DNA from: Parasedimentitalea denitrificans
GTDB lineage: Bacteria; Pseudomonadota; Alphaproteobacteria; Rhodobacterales; Rhodobacteraceae
Length of the DNA: 64,000 nt
NCBI RefSeq assembly: GCF_011813015.1
Contig: NZ_QHLQ01000017.1
Location: 1-64,000 of the forward strand
Reading direction: 5' to 3'
Both the position numbers and the translations under genes were made by a program. Below are positions 38,381 through 46,233 of the stretch, in pieces (the stretch's first letter is position 1; each line of letters opens with the position of its first letter). The notes below the pieces were generated by a model. It did no database searches. It was not told the origin of the DNA and saw only the letters and a list, made by a program, of their open reading frames with translations.

Positions 38381-38531
38381 TGAACGAGGCCCGGAAGATG
38401 GAAAGACCGTCTGCCGACCAATCTGACCCACCATTCAGGCTGGAGAGCATTTTCAGTGGTCAATCTGACCTTTTCTAAGGTGATGGTCGTTTTTGTCTAT
38501 TTCTAAGTCTGCAGCTGTGTTTTTGATCTGG

Positions 38532-38545
38532 TAACACCCGTGTTA
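38532..38545. promoter_or_regulatory. Dyad TAACAC-CC-GTGTTA upstream of tupB
   Basis: A 6-bp perfect dyad with a two-base centre, 42 bases before the tupB start and next to a TTGATC element that could be a -35 box. It is a candidate operator for a metal-oxyanion regulator of the tungstate importer. It does not match the E. coli ModE consensus I know. The remainder of the 207-base gap shows a short direct repeat (CAATCTGACC) and nothing else recognisable. Confidence 0.4.
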
Positions 38546-38587
38546 GGTTGCTGGCAGCCATGGTCCTGCAGGAGAAAACTAGAATAA

Positions 38588-39292
38588 ATGTCTGACTTGT
38601 GGGGCGGATTAACACAAGCCATTTGGTTGTTGGTGACCTTGGATGCTGATCTGGTCGAGATCAGTCTGCGGTCGCTACAGGTGACTTTGACCGCGCTGTT
38701 AATTGCCTCTGCATTTGCGCTGCCATTTGCGGCTTTTCTGGTTGTGCGCAGGTTCCGAATGCGCCGCATGACGATTGCAGTGCTGAACGCATTGATGGGC
38801 CTGCCGCCAGTTGTTGTTGGTCTTGTAGTTTATGTGTTCTTGTCCCGCTCAGGCCCATTTGGGGTCTTTGGGCTGCTGTTCACACCATCTGCGATGATCA
38901 TCGCTCAGGTTATCATTATTGTTCCACTGATCGCTTCAATCGCGCATCAATCACTTCGCGAATTGTGGGGGGATTATCACGACCTACTAATCTCGATGAA
39001 TACCACGCAATTTCAACGCATACAGGCGCTGCTATGGGATGGCCGCAGGGCACTTTTGACCGCGGCGCTGGCCGGGTTCGGACGTGCTATTGGTGAGGTC
39101 GGTGCGATTATGATCGTTGGCGGCAATATCGACCATGCCACGCGCGTTCTAACGACGGCCATTGCGTTGGAAACTGGCAAGGGAGATTTTGCTCTGGCCT
39201 TGGCGCTTGGTTTTGTGCTGATCGCACTGGCTGTAACAGTAAACCTGTTGATCCACCGGTTGAGCCATACTGAGAGTGAGGGGCGCTGGTGA
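38588..39292 (+). CDS. tupB: Tungstate ABC transporter permease
   Basis: Inner-membrane permease of 234 residues with about five spans. The EAA motif is RIQALLWDGRRALLTAALAG followed by FGRAIGEVGAIMIVGGNI, the conserved end of TupB/ModB-type permeases; GGNI with a following TRVLTTAIALET is the TupB pattern. Genes run B-C-A here, while tupA usually comes first. It ends in a TGATG overlap with tupC. Confidence 0.85.
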   Translation: MSDLWGGLTQAIWLLVTLDADLVEISLRSLQVTLTALLIASAFALPFAAFLVVRRFRMRRMTIAVLNALMGLPPVVVGLVVYVFLSRSGPFGVFGLLFTPSAMIIAQVIIIVPLIASIAHQSLRELWGDYHDLLISMNTTQFQRIQALLWDGRRALLTAALAGFGRAIGEVGAIMIVGGNIDHATRVLTTAIALETGKGDFALALALGFVLIALAVTVNLLIHRLSHTESEGRW

Positions 39293-40002
39293 TGCAAATG
39301 TTCCCGCTAGAGGCGCGTCAGGCCATAGTGCGACGCAAAGGCAAGGTGCTGGCTGGTCCCATTGATCTGACTTTGCAGGGGCAGGGCGTCACGATCGTCA
39401 TTGGACCCAACGGTGCTGGTAAGACCTCATTGCTGAAAATGTTGCATGGAATTGCTCGGCTGCACAGTGGTAGCCTAGAGTGGGCCTGTCCAACGGTCGA
39501 GGCGCGGAAACGGCAGAGTTTTGTTTTCCAAAGACCAGTGATGATGCGACGTTCAGTGGTTGAAAATATCGCCTATCCTTTGCGCTTGATCGGTGTTGCA
39601 AAAGCGGAGGCCAGACAGCGGGCGCAAGAATGGGCTGTGCAGGTCGGTTTGGGTCACGCGTTGAAGCAGCAGGCTACATTGCTGTCCGGTGGTGAGCAGC
39701 AAAAGCTGGCGCTGGCGAGGGCCTTGATCCGTGATCCTGCAGTGCTGTTTCTGGACGAGCCTTGTGCCTCGCTGGATGGACGCGCCACTCGTGAGATTGA
39801 AGAGATCCTAATCCGGGCTGCAGCCAATGGCACGCGGTTGATCATGTCGACCCATAACATGGGGCAGGCTCAGAGATTGGCAGATGAAGTCATTTTTGTT
39901 CTGCACGGAAAAATTCAAGAGTTCGCACCGGCGGACCAGTTTTTTACCGGACCAGAAACCAAACAGGGACGCGCGTTTCTTAGAGGAGATATTGTAGAAT
40001 GA
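39292..40002 (+). CDS. tupC: Tungstate ABC transporter ATP-binding protein
   Basis: ATPase of 236 residues with Walker A IGPNGAGKTSLLKML near 34, Q-loop FVFQRPVMMRRSVVENI near 75, signature LSGGEQQKLALARALI near 125 and Walker B AVLFLDEPCASLD near 147. The Q-loop and the short length without a C-terminal regulatory domain fit TupC rather than ModC, which carries a mop domain. It overlaps both neighbours. Confidence 0.85.
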   Translation: MQMFPLEARQAIVRRKGKVLAGPIDLTLQGQGVTIVIGPNGAGKTSLLKMLHGIARLHSGSLEWACPTVEARKRQSFVFQRPVMMRRSVVENIAYPLRLIGVAKAEARQRAQEWAVQVGLGHALKQQATLLSGGEQQKLALARALIRDPAVLFLDEPCASLDGRATREIEEILIRAAANGTRLIMSTHNMGQAQRLADEVIFVLHGKIQEFAPADQFFTGPETKQGRAFLRGDIVE

Positions 40003-40805
40003 AACGAACGTTGATCGGAGCGATCGCTGCTCTTTCATTGACCACGGCATCATTTGCCGAAGAGATGAAAATGGCTGTGACCACCTCTTTTCATAACTCG
40101 GGGCTGTCGGATGTTCTTTTGCCAGCAATTCAGAAGGATCTGGGCCTGGAGGTCCAGCTGTTAGTAGTCGGTACTGGCCAGGCGATACGATTGGGTGAGG
40201 CCGGTGATGTGGATGCTATCTTGGTTCACTCTAAGGCAGCCGAAGAGGCGTTTTTGGCTGGTGGCTATGGTACGCACCGTCGTGAAATCATGTATAACGA
40301 CTTTGTTCTGATTGGTCCCATGGAAGACACCGCCGGAGTGTCGGCTGCTGTGGATGCAAAGGAAGCCTTGCAGAGTGTTGCAACTGCTGAGGCGGTATTT
40401 GTCAGCCGGGGAGATGACAGCGGGACGCATAAAAAGGAGTTGAGCCTTTGGGCGTCGGCTGAGCTGCATGCCGAGGCGTTTGGTGACTGGTACACTTCTG
40501 TTGGAGCAGGGATGGGCGCGGCCTTGAACACGGCATCGGGGATGAATGCCTATATCATGGCTGACCGGGCCAGCTGGCTGAACTTTGGCAACAAGGGGAG
40601 CCTGGCCCTGTTGTTTGCCGGTGATCCGGTGTTGTTCAATCAGTATGCATATATCCCGGTGAACCCAGAGATACATGCGCATGTAAAAAGCGATCTTGCC
40701 GAGGAATTAGAGACTTGGCTGGTTTCGGATCGCGCGAAGGCACTGATTGATGGGTATAAGATCAACGGCGAGACATTGTTTGTGTTCAATGCTGTGCAGC
40801 AATAG
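39999..40805 (+). CDS. tupA: Tungstate-binding periplasmic protein
   Basis: 268 residues with a signal peptide cleaved near SFAEEM (about residue 21). The oxyanion site is in VTTSFHNSGLSDVLLPAI (residues 27-44), the TupA version of TTTS-x-x-x-SGL, followed by VVGTGQAIRLGEAGDVDAIL. The RGDDSGTHKKE segment near 137 and the C-terminal TWLVSDRAKALIDGYKI are also typical. Supplies tungstate, plausibly for the molybdopterin formate dehydrogenase encoded 8 kb downstream. A hairpin in a repeat element follows the stop. Confidence 0.87.
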   Translation: MKRTLIGAIAALSLTTASFAEEMKMAVTTSFHNSGLSDVLLPAIQKDLGLEVQLLVVGTGQAIRLGEAGDVDAILVHSKAAEEAFLAGGYGTHRREIMYNDFVLIGPMEDTAGVSAAVDAKEALQSVATAEAVFVSRGDDSGTHKKELSLWASAELHAEAFGDWYTSVGAGMGAALNTASGMNAYIMADRASWLNFGNKGSLALLFAGDPVLFNQYAYIPVNPEIHAHVKSDLAEELETWLVSDRAKALIDGYKINGETLFVFNAVQQ

Positions 40806-40844
40806 GCGGCCGTTAGACTTTTGAAGTTTGGATCTTGAGGAGGT

Positions 40845-40890
40845 CCCGGGGCGCTGCCCCGGACCCCGAAGTATTTTTAGCAAAAAGAAG
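40845..40890 (+). repeat. Intergenic repeat with GC hairpin, copy 1; likely ends tupA transcript
   Basis: CCGGGGC-GCT-GCCCCGG (40846-40862) is followed by ACCCCGAAGTATTTTTAGC and AAAAAGAAG. A degenerate relative lies at 54811-54872 (GCGCTGCCCC ... ACCCCGGGATACTTCTGG ... GATGAAG). From memory, short intergenic elements of this pattern are abundant in Rhodobacteraceae genomes. The hairpin plus T-run probably also serves as a terminator between convergent tupA and the DUF6505 gene. Confidence 0.6.
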
Positions 40891-40892
40891 GC

Positions 40893-41372
40893 TTAGGCGT
40901 CGATGTCGCCGTGGATCGCAAACTGGTCGAGGCCCGCTTGTTGAGGTTCAATCACGCGGAATGCCTCTTTTACACCAGCGGGTGTGAGTTCACGTGATAC
41001 GGTAAGCAGTGTGTTGGGGGCATGACCGTCGCAAAGGTCGCGCATTTGATGGAGTTCTTCTTTGGCAAAGGGGCGGGCTGCCTCTATGTTTGGGGCGCCG
41101 TAGATCTCTACAAATTGCTGAGCCAACATTTCGGATAAACGATCGAATTCATCCGGTTCAATCCGGGTCGCAGCGACAAAAGTAACCCTGCCTGCAGTCT
41201 CCAAGCCCATCCAGCCATTGGCAAAGGCCTGACGTGGTTTGCCGATCAGGTCTGCCTCTGTCCAGTTGGAGAACTCAAAGCCGCCTGAGATGCACCATTC
41301 GCCGGTGCGTGCCGGGCTGGCAAAGACGTTCTGGTCGCTTTCATCTAGATGGATCGCGCGGGCAAGCTGCAT
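40893..41372 (-). CDS. DUF6505-like conserved protein
   Basis: 159 residues, soluble, no signal peptide. The middle holds AFANGWMGLETAGRVTFVA and the C-terminal half a helix-rich AKEELHQMRDLCDGH. I place it in DUF6505, a family of unknown function, from its company with the ligase-like gene (memory-based). It is the last gene of a leftward trio, sharing one base with its upstream neighbour. A role in metal-cofactor enzyme maturation is only suggested by location. Confidence 0.65.
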   Translation of the reverse strand: MQLARAIHLDESDQNVFASPARTGEWCISGGFEFSNWTEADLIGKPRQAFANGWMGLETAGRVTFVAATRIEPDEFDRLSEMLAQQFVEIYGAPNIEAARPFAKEELHQMRDLCDGHAPNTLLTVSRELTPAGVKEAFRVIEPQQAGLDQFAIHGDIDA

Positions 41373-42076
41373 TAGGGGGTCTCCAGCAGGGTCGTCAGGG
41401 GAATTAAATGGGTGGTTTCCTCGTCACGCAGAAGCATGCCGAAATCTTGGTCTATGCCAAGAAATGTGCCGGGCATTCCCGCTTGGACAGTGTCCTCTCC
41501 AATGCCGTGGGCAAGGCCGCGCCATTCGGCGTGCAGGGCCTTGGCGTCACTGTCTTCCCATCGGGTAATCCAGTGCAAGCTGTGCCGGGCCCAGCTTTCG
41601 AGGAGCGCTGGGGCTTCGACATCAGCGCAGCCTTCGGCGTAGAGAGCGGTTTCATCGGGTGTGTTGCCGCTGTCCTGAGAGGCGGGCCAGAGTGGAACCT
41701 CTAGCCCAATGACCAGCCAGTCAGGGGGGGTGTCCGGGTCGGTGCTGCTGGCGGCGCTTCGCAGGGCACCGCAGCGTGCGCCGTTGACGCGTATTTGTCC
41801 CTGCCATTCCAGATGCACAGCAACTTCGGGTGGGGCCAGAGCGCCTAGAGCGTTCTGGAACCCCACACCGCAGGTGGGCAGCATTGCCATTGCCTGGCGC
41901 AGTGGCACCTCGGGTGCAAAGACCAGTGCGGCACGCAGGCTATCAGCAGCCAGATTGTACGTTACCAATCCGGCATCGCAGCCCAGAATTGCCTTCTTGC
42001 ACGCGGTGCCGAAAGGGTCTTCATGACCACTGACTTCATGGCCTGACAGTAAAGGCGGAAAGGCGACCTCGCTCAT
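41372..42076 (-). CDS. Biotin/lipoate protein ligase-like protein (DUF4444 type)
   Basis: 234 residues. The central part VHLEWQGQIRVNGARCGALR and WLVIGLEVPLWP resembles the biotin/lipoate ligase fold, and the C-terminal region (AEWRGLAHGIGEDTVQAG, then GTFLGIDQDFGMLL) resembles the small C-terminal domain of BirA-like proteins. The conserved catalytic lysine loop of true ligases is not obvious. It overlaps mrp by four bases. The true substrate is unknown. Confidence 0.65.
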   Translation of the reverse strand: MSEVAFPPLLSGHEVSGHEDPFGTACKKAILGCDAGLVTYNLAADSLRAALVFAPEVPLRQAMAMLPTCGVGFQNALGALAPPEVAVHLEWQGQIRVNGARCGALRSAASSTDPDTPPDWLVIGLEVPLWPASQDSGNTPDETALYAEGCADVEAPALLESWARHSLHWITRWEDSDAKALHAEWRGLAHGIGEDTVQAGMPGTFLGIDQDFGMLLRDEETTHLIPLTTLLETP

Positions 42077-43140
42077 GCAGCGCCTCGTTCCACCAAAGTC
42101 TGGGCAATGGATTGAAACACTTGAGCCTGAGGGCTGTCGGGTTTGCTGACCACAATGGGTGCGCCGCCGTCCGAGGCTAGCCGCACGTCCAAGTGAAGTG
42201 GGACCTCGGCCAGTAGTGGCACGTTGAGTTTGTCGGCTTCGGCAGCCACTCCTCCGTGGCCAAAGACGTGTTCCTCGTGGCCGCAGTTGGAGCAGATGTG
42301 TGTCGACATGTTTTCGATCATGCCAAGGATCGGCACATGCAGCTGGTTGAACATATCGATACCCTTGCGGGCGTCAATCAACGCCACGTCTTGAGGTGTC
42401 GATACGATGATTGCGCCATCGACTTCGGCCTTTTGCGCCAGTGTCATTTGTACGTCGCCGGTTCCAGGCGGCAGGTCAACGATAAGCACATCAAGCGCCC
42501 CCCATTGCACTTGCATCATCATCTGTTGCAGTGCGCCCATCAGCATCGGGCCACGCCAGACGACGGCCTGATCCTCGTTGGTCATCAGCCCGATCGACAT
42601 CATGGTGACGCCGTGATTCCGCATCGGCAAGATTGTCTTTCCATCCGGGCTGGCCGGACGCCCCGAGATGCCAAGCATACGTGGTTGAGATGGGCCGTAG
42701 ACATCCGCGTCCAGCAAGCCGACGCGACGGCCCTGAGCGGCCAATGCACAGGCCAAATTAGCCGAGACCGTGGACTTACCCACACCGCCTTTGCCCGAAG
42801 CCACCGCAATGATGCGATCAACGCCAGGGATTTTCTGTGGCCCCTGCGGCTGGGCTGGCTTGGATGGCTTTAGATCAGGTGGCGGCGTTTTGGCCGCGTG
42901 CCCTGTCAGTAGCGCAGATACCTTATCGACTCCTTCAAGCGCTGTGACAACTTTTTCGGCAGCATCCCGTATGGGGCCGTATGCATCGGCCTTGGCGGGG
43001 TCGATTTCGAGGACAAAGCGCACTTCGGCGCCGTCCACGGTTAGGGCGCGCATGATGCCGGCCTCAACGATGTCGTTACCGCTGATCGGGTCAGAGATGG
43101 TTTTCAATGCGGCTAGGACGGTTTCACGGGTGAGAGACAC
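42073..43140 (-). CDS. apbC: Mrp/NBP35 (ApbC) family Fe-S carrier ATPase
   Basis: 355 residues: an N-terminal MIP18/DUF59 domain (about 1-85, AALKTISDPISGNDIVEAG), a proline-rich linker near 90-105, and a deviant Walker A P-loop VASGKGGVGKSTVSANLA near 115. A switch segment VDLPPGTGDVQMTLAQKAEVDGAIIVSTPQ near 221 (quoted in part) and the cluster cysteines HICSNCGHEEHVFG near 282 follow. It transfers 4Fe-4S clusters to apoproteins. Here it heads a leftward operon next to Fe-S-rich formate dehydrogenase genes. Confidence 0.92.
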   Translation of the reverse strand: MSLTRETVLAALKTISDPISGNDIVEAGIMRALTVDGAEVRFVLEIDPAKADAYGPIRDAAEKVVTALEGVDKVSALLTGHAAKTPPPDLKPSKPAQPQGPQKIPGVDRIIAVASGKGGVGKSTVSANLACALAAQGRRVGLLDADVYGPSQPRMLGISGRPASPDGKTILPMRNHGVTMMSIGLMTNEDQAVVWRGPMLMGALQQMMMQVQWGALDVLIVDLPPGTGDVQMTLAQKAEVDGAIIVSTPQDVALIDARKGIDMFNQLHVPILGMIENMSTHICSNCGHEEHVFGHGGVAAEADKLNVPLLAEVPLHLDVRLASDGGAPIVVSKPDSPQAQVFQSIAQTLVERGAA

Positions 43141-43205
43141 GTTGGCCTTGCTCCTTGGGATGTGGGGGTGCTTGACGAATAGGTTCTAGATTTTTACCGT
43201 TTCGT

Positions 43206-43949
43206 ATGACCCGTCTGATTGTTCTGATTTATGTCTGCCTGAGTTTTGCACCGATTGCACGGGCGGATGACAGGTTGGTACGGTTGTTTGCTCCGGCGGA
43301 GCTGGTCGAGAGCGGTTTTCTAAAACATCTGTTGCCGCGCTTTTCGTTGAAGACCCAAGTCCGGGTCTTGATCGTGTCCAAGGGGCAGGCGCATGATATT
43401 GCGTTTGGGGCAGAGGGGGTGGCGGTCTTCGTTGGGCCTGATACAGCTTGGCACATGCAGGTTCTGGCGCCGCAGCATCCTGGCGTGCAGCGGTTTACTA
43501 AATGGCTTCTCTCGGACGTTGGTCAACGCACTATCACCAGTTATGCGCCTGATAGTGTTCAGATGTTCGACCTGCCTCGGGAACCTGATACAGATTCGCC
43601 CGAACTGGAGTTTGTCGGAGACGTCGCCACGGGGAGGGACCTGTCGCGTCAATTGTGCGGACGGTGTCATGTGGTGTCGGAGACGGAGCGGATGAATGAT
43701 ATCGGTTCGACCCCATCGTTTTTTGTGCTCCGAACTTTGGCGAACTGGGCTGATCGGTTCCAAACATTTTATGTCCTGAACCCGCACCCTTCCTTTACGC
43801 AGGTTCAAGATGTGACCGCTCCTTTTGCTCATACCCGACCACCGCCGATTGTGCCCCTGGAGATGACCCTTGATCAACTGGAAGCAATCCTTGCATATGT
43901 TGCCCGGCTGGAGCCGGCTGATTTGGGCGCGCCTTTGCAGCATCAGTGA
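43206..43949 (+). CDS. Hybrid of a shortened TupA-like binding domain and a c-type cytochrome
   Basis: 247 residues with a signal peptide (about 1-20, FAPIARADD). Residues 23-120 align by eye with TupA encoded 3 kb upstream: SGFLKHLLPRF against SGLSDVLLPAI, IVSKGQAHDIAFG against VVGTGQAIRLGEAG, and KWLLSDVGQRTI against TWLVSDRAKALI. About 140 central TupA residues are absent. Residues 151-155 are a haem site CGRCH, with Met220 (PLEMTLDQLEAILAYVARL) as a possible second ligand. It is convergent with the polyferredoxin gene, overlapping by seven bases. Presumably periplasmic; function unknown. Confidence 0.75.
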   Translation: MTRLIVLIYVCLSFAPIARADDRLVRLFAPAELVESGFLKHLLPRFSLKTQVRVLIVSKGQAHDIAFGAEGVAVFVGPDTAWHMQVLAPQHPGVQRFTKWLLSDVGQRTITSYAPDSVQMFDLPREPDTDSPELEFVGDVATGRDLSRQLCGRCHVVSETERMNDIGSTPSFFVLRTLANWADRFQTFYVLNPHPSFTQVQDVTAPFAHTRPPPIVPLEMTLDQLEAILAYVARLEPADLGAPLQHQ

Positions 43950-45889
43950 TCACGGCGCTTGCTAAGGTAGTCGTCGGTAGTGCGTACCTGAGGGCGATCG
44001 CCACCTTTGAAGGGGGCATTTTTTTGGTGATATTGAGCATCGACACGACAATTGTCACACATTCGGATCATTCGGGCTGCGTCTGAGCTCTGGAACATTG
44101 CATGTTTGCCAGCCAGTTTTTCGATGATCTTGTCGACGGTCGACTTTACCCCGAACAGGGCACCACATTCGATGCAGGCACAGGGTTCTTCTTCGTGCAA
44201 AACCACCTGTGACAAGGCGCTGTCGGATAGGTTTAGACGTGGTTCAAGAGATATCGCCTTCTCGGGGCATATGGTGGCGCAAAGGCCGCATTGCAGGCAG
44301 GCATCCTCTTGGAAACGCAGCTGTGGCAGGTCCGGGTTGTCACCCAATGCACCTGAGGGACATAGCGACACGCAGGACAGGCATAGGGTACAGGCGTTTG
44401 GATCGACCAGCACTGCGCCATAAGGGGCGTCAGCGGGTAGTGGCATTAGTTCAGACGCAGGTGCCAATGACTTAGCGGCCTGGCGGGTGATTTGACGGCG
44501 GTTGCCCATTGGCCGAACCGCCTCTGCTAGGGCTGCGGGAATCTCGGCGTCAAACAGTGCTTCGCTTAGTGCGTCAGGATCGATGTGGTCTAGCAAAGCC
44601 GATTTACCGCCGCCAATTGCGTTGGCAAGGGCCACTTCGCGTTCAAGTACCTCCTGCTCGGAAGTGGGTGCTAGCAGAATGTCTACCCAAGCAAACCCTG
44701 CGGCCAAAGCCGCAAGGATTTCAGCGTGGCCAAATGTGTTTATGGCCTCAACCTCCAGCGGCACGACATCGGCGGGCAACCCACGTCCGTAGCGCGCAGC
44801 ATAGCTGATCATCTGCCCGCCATGGTCATTGACCACCAAAAGGCGTGGCGCGGTGCCTCCAGCCCCAAGAAAAGCTGTCGCAAGTGTCTGAATACGGCGC
44901 ATTAGGCTCTCGGTGGGCGGAGCATCATATGTCAGCGCACCTGATGGGCACAATGTAGCGCAAGAGCTGCAGCCAGCACAGATCATCGGGTCGATGCTGA
45001 CGTGGTCGCCTTTGGCAGTGATTGCGCCGGTTGGGCAGATGTCCAGACAGTTACTGCACCCAGTCTGACCTGCGCGTGAATGGGCGCACAAAAGCGGTTC
45101 ATTACGCACATACAGCGGTTTTTCGAATGTCCCGACCATCTGCACTGCCTCTAGTACAGCGTCAGCCACCGACGGGGCGTGCTTTGGATCAGCACGCAGG
45201 TAACCCTCACGTTTTTCAGGCGCGGGGAACAGTGATGTATCTCCGCTCAGGTCTAGAATAATATCGCAGCTGGTGCGCCCACCATCACGCGGTTCATTCC
45301 AGCCCCAGTTGCGTCCTGTGGGTTCCAGCTGTTGCAGCGCATCAAAACGCAGATCGAACTGTCCTAACGCTCCCGAAGCATGGCTAAGCTTCCCGCGGAT
45401 TACCTCGAATGCGCGGGTCATTGGGGGATCGGTCCCATCGTCCAGCAGCACTGTAACCGCCAGCGTTTCCTGTAATTTGGCTGCGGCCTCCAATGCAATT
45501 TCGGACGGTCCAAGGATCAGGCACACGCCTTCCGAGATTACATCAATGCTCTTGGCGGCTGGGACGGAAAGTCCCGCTTCGGCGATCAATGCGGACATTT
45601 TGGGTAGTGTTGAGCGGGTATCATCGCTCCACCCGGCCCGGTCACGGAGGTCTAAGCAAGAGGGCGAGGGGGCCTCAATTTCGGCTGCCAACTCCTCAAA
45701 AATCTGCTGTTCTTGGGCACAACAAATTGTTGCTTCACCCCCGGCAATCGCGGTTGCAGTGGCCTCGATCTCACTCGTGCACAGCGCCGAATGCAGCTTG
45801 GAACAGCTTATCCCGGTTGCCTGCGAAAGGCCCTGGGCGTCGATTGATTGTGATCCTGAACAGTCACATAAAATCAGTTGCTTAGCCAT
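43943..45889 (-). CDS. Cytoplasmic polyferredoxin of the formate dehydrogenase island
   Basis: 648 residues, no signal peptide. The N-terminal 250 residues carry scattered cysteines (LILCDCSGSQSID, ATICCAQEQQ). Two adjacent 4Fe-4S sites follow at about 278-285 (CSNCLDICP) and 304-314 (CAGCSSCATLCP), then an alpha/beta domain, then a second pair at about 500-510 (CTLCLSCVSLCP) and 531-541 (CLQCGLCATICP). A last cysteine group is CACIECG plus MCDNC. The start at 45889 has GAGG five bases upstream. Homologues often sit beside DUF3305, DUF3306 and TorD genes; an electron-transfer or assembly role is inferred. Confidence 0.82.
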   Translation of the reverse strand: MAKQLILCDCSGSQSIDAQGLSQATGISCSKLHSALCTSEIEATATAIAGGEATICCAQEQQIFEELAAEIEAPSPSCLDLRDRAGWSDDTRSTLPKMSALIAEAGLSVPAAKSIDVISEGVCLILGPSEIALEAAAKLQETLAVTVLLDDGTDPPMTRAFEVIRGKLSHASGALGQFDLRFDALQQLEPTGRNWGWNEPRDGGRTSCDIILDLSGDTSLFPAPEKREGYLRADPKHAPSVADAVLEAVQMVGTFEKPLYVRNEPLLCAHSRAGQTGCSNCLDICPTGAITAKGDHVSIDPMICAGCSSCATLCPSGALTYDAPPTESLMRRIQTLATAFLGAGGTAPRLLVVNDHGGQMISYAARYGRGLPADVVPLEVEAINTFGHAEILAALAAGFAWVDILLAPTSEQEVLEREVALANAIGGGKSALLDHIDPDALSEALFDAEIPAALAEAVRPMGNRRQITRQAAKSLAPASELMPLPADAPYGAVLVDPNACTLCLSCVSLCPSGALGDNPDLPQLRFQEDACLQCGLCATICPEKAISLEPRLNLSDSALSQVVLHEEEPCACIECGALFGVKSTVDKIIEKLAGKHAMFQSSDAARMIRMCDNCRVDAQYHQKNAPFKGGDRPQVRTTDDYLSKRRDH

Positions 45890-46233
45890 ATATTCCTCGC
45901 TTGCATTTAGGCTGGCAGATGGGGCGAAACTCACCAAATCCGAACCTCAAACTAGGCATGATTCTGTAGGCTCGTAAACCAGTTTTGGAATCATGAAGCG
46001 CGCCAAAGTAGCGCGAATCAGGGCAGGTGATTCGAATAATATGCGCGCTTTCTATTTGTTGAGTGAATTAGTCGAATTAGACAAAACGACCGGACCGTTA
46101 CACTGGGATAAAACGGTCGCCCCAAATTGTCCGGATATGAAGAAATAACGGGATTTCGCAAAAACCAGCTTTGGAAAACGCAGGTGGCTGCTGCAACCTG
46201 ACAGCGTAAACCAGAAAACGGGGCCGCAACGGC
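45890..46233. promoter_or_regulatory. Divergent intergenic region between polyferredoxin gene and fdh operon
   Basis: 344 bases without a supported gene. Seen: CATGATTC (about 45958) and GAATCATG (about 45989) as 8-bp inverted arms, CGCGC-CAAAGTA-GCGCG close by (about 46007), and AT-richer sequence from 46030 to 46080 (GAATTAGTCGAATTAG) that could hold promoters. No sigma-54 type GG-N10-GC element and no FNR box were found. Confidence 0.4.

Noticed and set aside
45890..46233. Sigma-54 promoter for the fdh island, suggested by the NtrC-type regulator
   Set aside because: No GG-N10-GC element was found, and the regulator lacks the GAFTGA loop.
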